A model generated the notes under the pieces. That model made no database searches, was not told the DNA's origin, and saw only the letters and a program-made list of their open reading frames with translations. Positions 1 through 8,332 of a stretch of DNA of 64,000 bases are shown here, piece by piece. A program made the position numbers and the translations under genes. Within the stretch, counting starts at the first letter, position 1. Every line of letters begins with the position of its first letter. Origin of the DNA: an uncultured Sphingopyxis sp. (GTDB lineage Bacteria; Pseudomonadota; Alphaproteobacteria; Sphingomonadales; Sphingomonadaceae); assembly GCF_900078365.1 (NCBI RefSeq), contig NZ_LT598653.1, positions 4,075,860 to 4,139,859 of the forward strand, written 5' to 3'.

Positions 1-6
1 CCTCAA

Positions 7-666
7 ATGAAAAAGGCCGATATTTTCGAATTCTACCGCCGTCTCGCCGAGCTCAACCCCAGCCCCGAGACCGAGCTGGAGTTCGGCAACACCTATCAGC
101 TGCTCGTCGCGGTGGTGCTTTCGGCGCAGGCGACCGACGTCGGCGTGAACAAGGCGACGCGGGCGCTATTCCGCGACGTGAAGACGCCGCAGCAAATGAT
201 CGATCTCGGCGAGGAGGGGCTCAAGCAGCATATCAAGACGATCGGGCTGTTCAACGCGAAGGCGAAAAATGTCATCGCCCTCAGCGAAATCCTCGTCCGC
301 GACTTCGGCGGCGAAGTGCCCGCCGACCGCGACACGCTCGTCGAGCTTCCGGGCGTCGGGCGCAAGACCGCCAATGTCGTGATGAACTGCGCCTTCGGGG
401 CGGAGACCTTCGCGGTCGACACCCATATCTTCCGCGTCGGCAACCGCACCGGCCTCGCCCCCGGCAAAACCCCGCTCGCGGTCGAAAAGAAGCTGGAGAG
501 GGAAACCCCGCAGCCCTTCCGCGTCGGCGCGCACCACTGGCTGATCCTCCACGGCCGCTACATCTGCAAGGCGCGCACCCCCGAATGCTGGCGCTGCCCG
601 GTCGCCGACCTCTGCCGCTACAAGCCCAAGACGCCCGCGCCCAAGGGGTGGAAGGCGGCCGTATGA
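7..666 (+). CDS. nth: Endonuclease III
   Basis: Bifunctional DNA glycosylase/AP lyase that removes oxidised pyrimidines in base-excision repair. The 219-aa protein shows the helix-hairpin-helix LPGVGRKTANVV with the catalytic lysine at K120 and the catalytic aspartate in VDTHIFRV at D138, both at the same numbers as in the E. coli enzyme. The C-terminal [4Fe-4S] ligands are C187, C194, C197 and C203 (C-x6-C-x2-C-x5-C). The start ATG is only six bases from the window edge, so the ribosome site cannot be judged. Length and all key residues are normal. Identification is firm. Confidence 0.97.
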   Translation: MKKADIFEFYRRLAELNPSPETELEFGNTYQLLVAVVLSAQATDVGVNKATRALFRDVKTPQQMIDLGEEGLKQHIKTIGLFNAKAKNVIALSEILVRDFGGEVPADRDTLVELPGVGRKTANVVMNCAFGAETFAVDTHIFRVGNRTGLAPGKTPLAVEKKLERETPQPFRVGAHHWLILHGRYICKARTPECWRCPVADLCRYKPKTPAPKGWKAAV

Positions 667-670
667 AATT

Positions 671-757
671 CCGTTTGCCCTGAGCTTGTCGAAGGGCCGT
701 TCTTCCTCCAGCATGGCCGGGAAAAGGACGGGGCTTCGACAAGCTCAGCCCGAACGG
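671..757. repeat. Palindromic repeat, TGAGCTTGTCGAAG family
   Basis: Two inverted arms (about 671-700 and 728-757) share the core TGAGCTTGTCGAAG and its complement CTTCGACAAGCTCA, with about 27 bases between them. They could fold into a long imperfect hairpin in the nth-peptidase gap. Repeats with this core are widespread between genes in sphingomonad genomes (general knowledge). Only one pair is seen in this window. Confidence 0.75.
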
Positions 758-789
758 ACGAACAGAAAACTCAAAAAGGGGTCGATAAT

Positions 790-2160
790 ATGCGTTTTGC
801 TTCCGCCTTGCTTGCTTCCGCCGCCCTGCTCGCCGCGGCGCCCGTCCATGCCAAGCCCGCCGATCCCGCGGTGGCGAAGAAGATCCTCAAGGACAGCGTC
901 GCGATCCCGACCGTCGAGGGCCGCGGCAAGGTTCCCGAACTCGCGGCCTATTATGCGGGCGTGCTCAAGGCGGCGGGCTATGCCGACAGCGACATCGAAA
1001 TCACCCCGATGGGCGAGACCGCGACCTTCGCCGCGACGCTCCACGGCACGACGAAGCAAAAGCCGATCGTGCTGCTCGGCCATATGGACGTCGTCGAGGC
1101 CGATCCCAAGGACTGGACGCGCGACCCCTTCGTGCCGGTCGAGGAAAATGGCTATATTTTCGGGCGCGGGTCGGAGGACAACAAGTTCGACGTCGCGATG
1201 ATGGTCGCGACGATGGCCGCGCTCAAGAAGGAGGGCTTCAGGCCGAAGCGGTCGATCATCTTGGCTTTGTCGGGCGACGAGGAAACCTCGATGACGACGA
1301 CGCGCGCGCTCGCGGCCAAATATAAGAACGCCGAATTCGCATTGAACGGCGACGGCGGCGGCGGGCTGATCGGCGAGGACGGCAAGCCGCAATATTACGG
1401 GCTGCAGGCGGGCGAAAAAACCTATGCCGATTTCACGCTCGAAGTCACCAATCCCGGCGGGCACAGCTCGCGCCCGTCGGATACCAACGCGATCGTCCAG
1501 CTGTCGGCCGCACTCGAAAAGGTCGGCGCCTATCGCTTCGCGCCGCAGCAGAACGAATTGACCAAGGTCGGCATGCCGATCGTCGCCGATCAGGTCGGCG
1601 GCGAGATCGGCGCGGCGTTGAAAGCCTTCGCCGCGAACCCCGCCGACGCGGCGGCGATCGCGAAGATCCGCGCCGAGCCCGAATATGTCGGCCAGATCGG
1701 CACCACCTGCGTCCCGACGCTGGTCAAGGGCGGCCACGCCGAAAATGCGCTGCCCCAGCGCGCGACCGCGAACATCAACTGCCGCATCTTTCCGGGCGTT
1801 GCGGTCGAAGCGGTGCGCGCCGAGCTTGAGAAAGTCATCGCCGACCCCGCGATCGAGGTGAAGACCGATCCCGATGCGAGCGCCAGCGACGCCTCGCCGC
1901 TGCGCCCCGACGTGATGGCGGCGGTGAAGAAGGCGGTGCATGCCCGCGCGCCGGGCCTGCCGATCATCCCCTCGATGAGCGCGGGGGCGACCGACTCCTA
2001 TCATTTCCGCGCGCAGGGCGTGCCGAGCTACGGCGTCGCGGGCCTCTTCTCGAAAGCGAACGACAGCTTCGCCCACGGCCTCAACGAGCGCGTCCCCGTG
2101 GCGGCGATCGAACCCGCGCTCGCGCATTGGGACAGTCTGCTGAGGGATTTGTCGAAATAG
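790..2160 (+). CDS. Secreted M20-family metallopeptidase
   Basis: Zinc-dependent exopeptidase of the M20/M28 group, exported by a Sec signal peptide (MRFASALLASAALLAAAPVHA, cleavage about residue 22). Metal and catalytic residues are visible: H98 and D100 in LLGHMDVVEA, D130 in GRGSEDNKFD, and the general-base pair E164/E165 in SGDEETSM. The dimerisation-domain motif GHSSRPSD and the late AHGLNERV histidine are also present. The 456-aa length suits secreted M20 peptidases of sphingomonads. It probably trims peptides in the periplasm; the substrate is unknown. It stands alone, flanked by palindromic repeats. Confidence 0.9.
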   Translation: MRFASALLASAALLAAAPVHAKPADPAVAKKILKDSVAIPTVEGRGKVPELAAYYAGVLKAAGYADSDIEITPMGETATFAATLHGTTKQKPIVLLGHMDVVEADPKDWTRDPFVPVEENGYIFGRGSEDNKFDVAMMVATMAALKKEGFRPKRSIILALSGDEETSMTTTRALAAKYKNAEFALNGDGGGGLIGEDGKPQYYGLQAGEKTYADFTLEVTNPGGHSSRPSDTNAIVQLSAALEKVGAYRFAPQQNELTKVGMPIVADQVGGEIGAALKAFAANPADAAAIAKIRAEPEYVGQIGTTCVPTLVKGGHAENALPQRATANINCRIFPGVAVEAVRAELEKVIADPAIEVKTDPDASASDASPLRPDVMAAVKKAVHARAPGLPIIPSMSAGATDSYHFRAQGVPSYGVAGLFSKANDSFAHGLNERVPVAAIEPALAHWDSLLRDLSK

Positions 2161-2177
2161 GCGATAAAGAAATAGAC

Positions 2178-2283
2178 CGTGCCCCTGCGAAGGCAGGGGC
2201 CCATCACCGGAGATCGCGTTTCAAACAGCCGCCTGCGAAGAATGCGACGGCTGGAGATGGGCCCCTGCCTTCGCAGGGGCACG
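2178..2283. repeat. Perfect 28-bp inverted repeat, GCGAAGGC family
   Basis: Arms 2178-2205 and 2256-2283 are exact reverse complements over 28 bases. Each arm also contains its own small hairpin (CCCCTGCGAAGGCAGGGG). It lies between convergent genes, the M20 peptidase and the tetR-like gene, where it may act as a bidirectional terminator. Related elements occur at 11577-11664 and 21738-21825. Confidence 0.9.
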
Positions 2284-2288
2284 GCGTC

Positions 2289-2885
2289 TTATGGAGGCAG
2301 CAATGCCCCGACCGCCCGCTCGACCATCGCCGCCGCCGCCTCGGCGCCGAAGCTTCCCGCGTCGAGCGACAGTTCGAGCCACAGCCCGTCGACCATCGCG
2401 GTCAGCATGATCGCGAGCCGCCCGGCGTCGCGCGCGCCGCACGCGATCAGCAGCTCCGCCAGCCGCGCGCGATAGCCCGCGTAACTTTCCGCGTGGATTT
2501 CGGCCATCCGCGCGTCGCTCCGCGCCAGCGCCCAGAAGGCGGTCCACGCGCCGAGCAGTTCGGGACCGGTCACCGGCGGGCGAAAGCTCGCGGTCAGATA
2601 GGCGGTCAGCCGCGCGCGCGGATCGGCTCCGGCGCTTTCGACCGCGGCCGCGAAAATCGCATCCATCCGGTCGCTCGTCGCCTGATAGGTCGCGGCGACC
2701 AGATCGTCGATGCCGCCGTAATAATGGCGCAGCAGCCCCGGCGATACGCCCGCCCTTGCGCAGATCGCGCGCACATTGGTGCCCGCCAGCCCCTGTTCGG
2801 CGAGGCACGCCGCCGTCGCCTCGATCAGGTCCGCCCTGCGGGCATCGGCGCTTTCGCGCCTAAAGGCTTGGCGAGCGGGCTGCAT
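2289..2885 (-). CDS. TetR-family regulator of the Rieske cluster
   Basis: A 198-aa repressor-type protein. The N-terminal helix-turn-helix (about residues 15-60) contains TNVRAICARAGVSPGLLRHY, which resembles BetI-like TetR proteins, and the C-terminal helical ligand domain is normal in length. It is divergent from the Rieske gene, and only 33 bases separate the two start codons. An alternative ATG at 2897 lies inside the palindromic operator, so the ATG at 2885 is preferred. It probably represses the oxygenase operon and itself through that palindrome. The inducer is unknown. Confidence 0.88.
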   Translation of the reverse strand: MQPARQAFRRESADARRADLIEATAACLAEQGLAGTNVRAICARAGVSPGLLRHYYGGIDDLVAATYQATSDRMDAIFAAAVESAGADPRARLTAYLTASFRPPVTGPELLGAWTAFWALARSDARMAEIHAESYAGYRARLAELLIACGARDAGRLAIMLTAMVDGLWLELSLDAGSFGAEAAAAMVERAVGALLPP

Positions 2886-2886
2886 A

Positions 2887-2908
2887 TTGTTATACATACG
2901 TATAACAA
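2887..2908. promoter_or_regulatory. TetR operator, 22-bp palindrome
   Basis: Two perfect 9-bp half sites, TTGTTATAC (2887-2895) and GTATAACAA (2900-2908), flank a 4-bp ATAC spacer. The palindrome fills most of the 33-bp gap between the divergent tetR-like and Rieske genes. Its size and symmetry are typical of TetR operators. Binding would block both genes. The function is inferred from position. Confidence 0.8.
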
Positions 2909-2918
2909 GGATCGAACC

Positions 2919-4085
2919 ATGGCAACGCTGCGCGGCACCTTCGACGACATCGACCCGCTCGAAGGCTGGTCGCTGCCGGCGTGGACCTACAGCGACCCCG
3001 ACTTCCACGCGGTCGAGGTGGAGCGCATCTTCCGCCCCAGCTGGCAGGTCGTGTGCCACGACAGCGACATCCCGAACCCCGGCGACTGGCACGGCATCGA
3101 CTATATCGGCGAAAGCGTCATCCTGATCCGCGGCACCGACCGCAATGTCCGCGCCTTCACCAACGTCTGCCGCCACCGCGGCTCGCGCCTCGTCGACGCC
3201 GCGGCGGGCTGCGCGAAGAAGCTTGTCTGCCCCTATCATGCCTGGACTTACGAACTCGACGGCCGGCTGACCGGCGTCCCCGATTCGGCGAGCTATCCGG
3301 CGCTCGACAAGGGCAAGGCCGGGCTCGCTCCGGTCGAGGCCGAAAACTGGCGCGGCTTCTGGTTCGTCCGGCTCGCCGACGACGGCGGCCCCTCGGTCGC
3401 GTCGATGATGGCGCCCTATGAGGAGCAGATCGCCCCCTATCGCTTCGAGGAACTCGGCGCGCTCGGCCGCGTCACGCTACGCCCGCGCGAGGTCAACTGG
3501 AAGAATGTCGGCGACAATTATTCGGACGGCCTCCACATCCCCGTCGCGCACCCCGGCCTGACGCGGCTGTTCGGCAAAAGCTATGGCGTCGAGGCCGAGG
3601 AACGCGTCGACCGCATGTGGGGCAACCTCGTCGACCGGCCATCGCCGAACTGGTCCGAACGCCTGTATCAGCGGTTGCTGCCGCCCGTCCCGCATCTGCC
3701 GGAGGCGAAGCAGCGCCACTGGCTCTATTTCAAGCTCTGGCCCAATGTCGCCTTCGACATCTATCCCGACCAGGTCGATTTCATGCAATGGCTGCCCACC
3801 GGCCCGGCGAGCTGCCTGATCCGGGAAATCTCCTATGCGCTTCCCGATGGGCGTCGCGAGATGAAGGCGGCGCGCTACCTCAATTGGCGCATCAACCGTC
3901 AGGTCAACGCCGAGGACACCGCGCTGATCACCCGCGTCCAGCAGGGGATGGCGTCGAAGACATTCTCGATGGGACCGCTCAGCGACAAGGAAGTGTGCCT
4001 CAAGCATTTCTGTTCGCGGATGCGCGACATCATCCCCGAAGCGCGGCTCGAGCATCCGCCGGCGGCGGGGTGGAGCAAGGCATGA
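2919..4085 (+). CDS. Rieske [2Fe-2S] ring-hydroxylating/demethylating oxygenase alpha subunit
   Basis: A 388-aa oxygenase. The N-terminal Rieske domain carries C84-x-H86 (CRHRGS) and C104-x2-H107 (CPYHAWTY). The catalytic domain has NWKNVGDNYSDGLHIPVAHP, which supplies the mononuclear-iron histidines H206 and H211. This layout is shared by aromatic dioxygenase alpha subunits and by amine demethylases such as CntA/GbcA. An AAGG ribosome site at 2907-2910 precedes the ATG and overlaps the operator. No ferredoxin or reductase is encoded beside it, so electrons must come from elsewhere. The substrate cannot be assigned. Confidence 0.88.
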   Translation: MATLRGTFDDIDPLEGWSLPAWTYSDPDFHAVEVERIFRPSWQVVCHDSDIPNPGDWHGIDYIGESVILIRGTDRNVRAFTNVCRHRGSRLVDAAAGCAKKLVCPYHAWTYELDGRLTGVPDSASYPALDKGKAGLAPVEAENWRGFWFVRLADDGGPSVASMMAPYEEQIAPYRFEELGALGRVTLRPREVNWKNVGDNYSDGLHIPVAHPGLTRLFGKSYGVEAEERVDRMWGNLVDRPSPNWSERLYQRLLPPVPHLPEAKQRHWLYFKLWPNVAFDIYPDQVDFMQWLPTGPASCLIREISYALPDGRREMKAARYLNWRINRQVNAEDTALITRVQQGMASKTFSMGPLSDKEVCLKHFCSRMRDIIPEARLEHPPAAGWSKA

Positions 4086-4097
4086 CAATAATATTCC

Positions 4098-4174
4098 CGT
4101 TCGCATCGAGCGAAGTCGAGATGCCTATCGGGAGCGCACGGCCTCACGGTGTCTCGACTTCGCTCGACACGAAC
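4098..4174. repeat. Palindromic repeat, CGAGCGAAGTCGAG family
   Basis: Arms near 4099-4122 and 4151-4174 are imperfect reverse complements sharing CGAGCGAAGTCGAG/CTCGACTTCGCTCG, with three mismatches in about 24 bases. The element lies between the Rieske and FAD-monooxygenase genes. Its right arm ends just before the next gene's GGAGGG ribosome site. It may modulate read-through or mRNA decay within the operon. Confidence 0.75.
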
Positions 4175-4184
4175 GGAGGGTGGT

Positions 4185-5405
4185 ATGACCAATAATCTCC
4201 CCGTCATCATCGTCGGCGGCGGACCCGCCGGTATGGTCGCGGGGTTGCTTCTCGCGCGCGCCGGGGTGCAGGTCGCCGTGCTCGAAAAGCACGCCGATTT
4301 CCTGCGCGATTTCCGCGGCGACACCGTGCATCCCTCGACGCTCGAACTGTTCCGCGAGATCGGGCTGCTCGAAGAGCTGCTGAAGGAGCCGCACGCCGCG
4401 ATCGACACGATGACGCTGAATCTGCTCGGCGGCCAATATACGATCGCGACGATGAAGCATCTGCCGGTCGCGGCGCCCTTTATCGCGATGATGCCGCAAT
4501 GGGATTTGCTCGACTTCATCGCGCGGCAGGGCCGGAAATATCCGACCTTCGATCTACGCATGTCGACCGAGGCGACCCGTCTCACTTATGATACCGCGAA
4601 CCGCGTCAGCGGGGTGACGCTCGCGACCGGCGAGACGCTCGCCGCGCGCCTCGTCATCGCCGCCGATGGGCGCCGCTCGGTGCTGCGCGACGCCGCCGAG
4701 CTGCCGCTTGAGGATCTCGGCGCGCCGATGGATGTGCTCTGGTTCCGCATTCCGGTCCCCGCGGGGACGGACATGTCCGAGGTCGCGCTTGGCACGATCG
4801 ACAAGGGCGGCATGGTCGTCGCGATTCCGCGCGGCGATTATTGGCAATGCGCGCGGGTCATCGAAAAGGGCGGGTTCGCGCCGATCGAGGCGCGCGGGAT
4901 CGCCGCTTTTCGCGAAGAGATCGCCGCGATCGTCCCCGGCCTTGCCGCCGGAATCGATGCGATCCGCAGCTTCGAGGACGTCAAGCTGCTCGCGGTCGCG
5001 CTCGACCGGCTGACGCGCTGGTCGCGTCCCGGACTGCTCGCGATCGGCGACGCCGCGCACGCGATGTCGCCGATCGGCGGGGTCGGAATCAACCTCGCGG
5101 TGCAGGACGCGGTGGCGGCGGCGAACATCCTCGCCGCGCCGCTCGCTGCCGGCGCCGATCCCGATCCGTTGCTTGCGCATGTGCAGGCGCGCCGCTGGAC
5201 GCCGACGACGCGCATGCAGGGGCTTCAGCGTTTCGCGCACCGGAACATCATCGAACCGATGCTGCGCGGCGAGATCACGCGTGTGCCGCTCGCGGTCCGG
5301 CTGCTCGACCGCATTCCGCTGCTTCGCCGTATTCCGGGCCGCGTCCTCGGCCTCGGCTTTGGACGCCAGCATGTTCAATCTCCGCTTGCGAAAGAGTTTT
5401 CATGA
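4185..5405 (+). CDS. FAD-dependent monooxygenase, aromatic hydroxylase type
   Basis: Group A flavoprotein hydroxylase of 406 aa. It has the N-terminal Rossmann motif IVGGGPAGMVAGLLLARAG, the mid-protein DG motif AADGRRSVLR, and the GD motif LLAIGDAAHAMSPIGGVG with the G-G-N-L helix. These are the three signature motifs of the PHBH/PheA-TfdB superfamily. The ATG at 4185 follows a GGAGGG ribosome site; an upstream in-frame ATG lacks one. The stop overlaps the next start (ATGA). It is probably the second oxidative step of a pathway begun by the Rieske enzyme. Substrate unknown. Confidence 0.88.
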   Translation: MTNNLPVIIVGGGPAGMVAGLLLARAGVQVAVLEKHADFLRDFRGDTVHPSTLELFREIGLLEELLKEPHAAIDTMTLNLLGGQYTIATMKHLPVAAPFIAMMPQWDLLDFIARQGRKYPTFDLRMSTEATRLTYDTANRVSGVTLATGETLAARLVIAADGRRSVLRDAAELPLEDLGAPMDVLWFRIPVPAGTDMSEVALGTIDKGGMVVAIPRGDYWQCARVIEKGGFAPIEARGIAAFREEIAAIVPGLAAGIDAIRSFEDVKLLAVALDRLTRWSRPGLLAIGDAAHAMSPIGGVGINLAVQDAVAAANILAAPLAAGADPDPLLAHVQARRWTPTTRMQGLQRFAHRNIIEPMLRGEITRVPLAVRLLDRIPLLRRIPGRVLGLGFGRQHVQSPLAKEFS

Positions 5406-7006
5406 CCAAGGCCTATGACGCGCTGATCATCGGCGCCGGCCACAACGGCCTCGTCTGCGCCTTCTATCTCGCGAAGGCGGGGCTGAAGGTGCGCATCGTC
5501 GAGGCGCGCGATGTCGTCGGCGGCGCCGCGGTGACCGAGGAGTTCGCGCCGGGGTTCCGCAATTCGGTCGCGAGCTACACGGTCAGCCTGCTCCAGCCCA
5601 AGGTGATCGCCGACATGAAGCTCGCCGATCACGGCTACCGCGTGATCGAGCGGCCGATCAGCAATTTCCTCCCGCAGGAGGATGGTGGCTACCTCAAGCT
5701 CGGCGGCGGGCTCGAACGCACGCAGGCCGAGTTCCGCAAGTTCAGCGCGCGCGACGCCGAGGTGCTGCCGCAATATTATGACGCGCTCGAAAATGTCGCC
5801 GAATTGCTCCGCGACCTCGCGCTGCGCGTGCCGCCGAACGTCGGCGAGGGGCTGCGCACGCTGCTCGACGGCGCGCGGCAGGGGGGGCGCTTCGCGGGGC
5901 TCAGTCTCGAACAGCAGCGCGATGTGCTCGACCTTTTCACCAAATCGGCGCGCACGATGTTGGGCAGCTGGTTCGAAAGCGAGGCGGTCAAGGCGGCCTT
6001 CGGTTTCGACGCTGTGGTCGGCAATTATGCGAGCCCCGACACGCCGGGCAGTGCCTATGTCCTCCTCCATCACGTCTTCGGCGAGGTGAACGGCAAGAAG
6101 GGCGCGTGGGGCCATAGCGTCGGCGGCATGGGCCGGATCACCGAGATTATGGCGAAGGTCTGCGGCGACCATGGCGTCGAGATCAGCCTCGAAAGTCCCG
6201 TCGCGAAAGTGCTGGTCGACGGGGGCAAGGCGGTCGGGGTGAAGCTCGTCGGCGGCGAGGAGATCGCCGCGGCGCGCGTGATCGCAAACGTCGGGCCGAA
6301 ATTGCTCTACGAGCGGATGATGGACGCGAGCGATCTGCCGGCGGACTTCGCGCGCCGCATCAAGGGCTTCAAGGCGGGCAGCGGCACCTTCCGCATGAAT
6401 GTCGCGCTGTCCGAGCTGCCGAAGTTCACCTGCCTCCCCGAACCGGGCGAGCATCACCAGTCGGGGATCATCCTTGCGCCGACGCTCGACTATATGGACC
6501 GCGCCTTCCTCGACGCGAAGCAGTTCGGCTGGTCGAAGGCGCCGATCGTCGAGATGCTGATCCCCTCGACAGTCGACGACAGTCTCGCGCCGCCGGGCGG
6601 GCATGTCGCGAGCCTCTTCTGTCAGCAGTTCGCCCCCGAATTGCCGGACGGCCGCGACTGGGACGATGAGGAGGAGGCTGCCGCCGACTGCATCATCGAC
6701 ACGGTCGAAAAGCATGCGCCGGGTTTCCGCGCCAGCATCATCGCCCAGACGCTCCTGTCGCCCAAAGGTCTCGAGCGCAAGTTCGGCCTCGTCGGCGGCG
6801 ACATCATGCACGGCAATATGAGCCTCGATCAACTCTGGGCTGCGCGGCCGGTGCTCGGCAATGGCGGTTATCGCGGGCCGGTGAAGGGCCTCTATATGTG
6901 CGGCGCGGGAACGCATCCGGGCGGCGGCGTCACCGGCGCGCCGGGGCACAACGCCGCGCAGGTGATCCTACGCGACCGGGGCTTCTTCGCCCCCCGCTGG
7001 CGTTGA
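5402..7006 (+). CDS. PYROXD2/phytoene-desaturase-like FAD oxidoreductase
   Basis: A 534-aa member of the CrtI/amine-oxidase-like flavoprotein superfamily. The dinucleotide-binding motif LIIGAGHNGLVCAFYLAKAG is followed by an acidic residue in VRIVEARDVVGGAA. The C-terminal FAD motif is CGAGTHPGGGVTGAPGHNAA. This pattern fits PYROXD2-type proteins better than true carotenoid desaturases, and no carotenoid genes are nearby. It is translationally coupled to the monooxygenase (ATGA overlap). Its 3' end overlaps the convergent permease gene by 39 bp. The reaction is unknown. Confidence 0.85.
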   Translation: MTKAYDALIIGAGHNGLVCAFYLAKAGLKVRIVEARDVVGGAAVTEEFAPGFRNSVASYTVSLLQPKVIADMKLADHGYRVIERPISNFLPQEDGGYLKLGGGLERTQAEFRKFSARDAEVLPQYYDALENVAELLRDLALRVPPNVGEGLRTLLDGARQGGRFAGLSLEQQRDVLDLFTKSARTMLGSWFESEAVKAAFGFDAVVGNYASPDTPGSAYVLLHHVFGEVNGKKGAWGHSVGGMGRITEIMAKVCGDHGVEISLESPVAKVLVDGGKAVGVKLVGGEEIAAARVIANVGPKLLYERMMDASDLPADFARRIKGFKAGSGTFRMNVALSELPKFTCLPEPGEHHQSGIILAPTLDYMDRAFLDAKQFGWSKAPIVEMLIPSTVDDSLAPPGGHVASLFCQQFAPELPDGRDWDDEEEAAADCIIDTVEKHAPGFRASIIAQTLLSPKGLERKFGLVGGDIMHGNMSLDQLWAARPVLGNGGYRGPVKGLYMCGAGTHPGGGVTGAPGHNAAQVILRDRGFFAPRWR

Positions 7007-8278
7007 CAACCTGGTCCAGACGTAGAGCGGCAGGCCCGCGGCCATCAGGATCAGGCTCATCGCGCTGACCCCGACCCCGGCGCCCCACAGCGTCCATATC
7101 GCATAGGCGAGCCCCGCGAGCGCGACCGGGATCGCGACGCGCAGCCTTAATGCCGCCGCGGCGCAGGCGAGGTAGAGCCACAAGGTCACCGAGGTCGAGA
7201 GCACGGCCATGAAGGTGAACATCTCGGCGGTCGATTTGCTGCTGTTGAGGATCACGCAGACGGTCGCGATGGCGCTCGACAGCAGCAGCGCCGCAGCGGG
7301 CGTGCCGTGGCGGTTCGTCCTGGCGAACCAGGCGGGAAGCAGCCCCTGTTCGGCAAGCCGCGCGGGCAGTTCGGCCTGGATCAGTGTCCAGCCGTTGAGC
7401 GCGCCGAGCGCGCTCACCGCGGCAAAGGCGGCGATGAGCAAAGCCGGACCATGCCCCCAATAGGTTTCGGCGAACAGCGCGAAGGGCGCCTCCGATGTCG
7501 CGACCGCGGCGGCGGGAAGCATCAGCGCGATCGCCGAACAGACGATCAGGTAGAGGATGCCCGTCGCGAGCGTGCCGATGATCGTCGCGCGCGGGATGGT
7601 GACCGCCGGGTTCGCCGCCTTGTCGGCGGCGACGCTTGCCGATTCGAAACCGAGCAGCGCCCATAAAGTCAGGATCGCCGAGCCGCTGACGGCCGCGAGT
7701 GAGAGCCCTTCGGCGGGGAAGGGGGTGATCGCCACGGGCCCGCCGCGTCCAAAGGCGATGGGGATCAGCACGACGACGGTGACGAGGGGGATCAGCTTGA
7801 TCGCGAGCGTGACGATCTGGAAGCGTCCCGCCGCGCGCGCGCCGCGCCAGTTGATCGCGGTGACCAGCCAGATCAGCGCGATCGTCGAGATCGCCATATG
7901 ATCGCTGATCGCGGGAACGAAGAGGCTGAGGAACGAGACGCTCGCGACCGCGAGTGTGACGTTGGCGGTCCACACCGACACCCAATAGGCCCAGCCGATC
8001 ATGAAGCTCGGGATACGCCCGAAGGCGCGTTCGACGAAGGCGGTCGGCCCGCTCGCCTCGGGGAATGCGACGGTGAGCCGCGCGATGACGAAGGCGAGCG
8101 CGAGCGCCCCCGCGATCGTGATCGCCCAGCCCGCGACGCCATTCCAGCCGAAGGGCGCGAGGCTGGCGGGGAGCAGAAACACGCCCGACCCGATCATATT
8201 GCCCATGACGAGCGCGATGCACATCGCAAGGCCGAGCTTGCGGTCCGGTCTTTCGCTGTGGGCCGAAAAATCGCTCAC
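6968..8278 (-). CDS. APC-family amino acid permease
   Basis: A 436-aa inner-membrane transporter with about 12 hydrophobic segments. The first membrane segment contains GNMIGSGVFLLPASL, the substrate-binding unwound-helix motif of the APC superfamily. The overall pattern resembles the arginine/agmatine and basic amino acid antiporter branch (AdiC/PotE-like), though the substrate is not certain. It lies 54 bp downstream of the DsbA-like gene on the same strand and may be co-transcribed. Its 3' end overlaps the oxidoreductase on the other strand. Confidence 0.85.
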   Translation of the reverse strand: MSDFSAHSERPDRKLGLAMCIALVMGNMIGSGVFLLPASLAPFGWNGVAGWAITIAGALALAFVIARLTVAFPEASGPTAFVERAFGRIPSFMIGWAYWVSVWTANVTLAVASVSFLSLFVPAISDHMAISTIALIWLVTAINWRGARAAGRFQIVTLAIKLIPLVTVVVLIPIAFGRGGPVAITPFPAEGLSLAAVSGSAILTLWALLGFESASVAADKAANPAVTIPRATIIGTLATGILYLIVCSAIALMLPAAAVATSEAPFALFAETYWGHGPALLIAAFAAVSALGALNGWTLIQAELPARLAEQGLLPAWFARTNRHGTPAAALLLSSAIATVCVILNSSKSTAEMFTFMAVLSTSVTLWLYLACAAAALRLRVAIPVALAGLAYAIWTLWGAGVGVSAMSLILMAAGLPLYVWTRLSTPAGGEEAPVA

Positions 8279-8332
8279 CGGGCCGGAACTCCTCGCTGGC
8301 CTTGATATGGGCCGGGGTTGGCGCCGCAGGCC

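Noticed and set aside
5375..6949. 524-codon minus-strand frame over the PYROXD2-like gene
   Set aside because: Shadow frame; no domain, no ribosome site.
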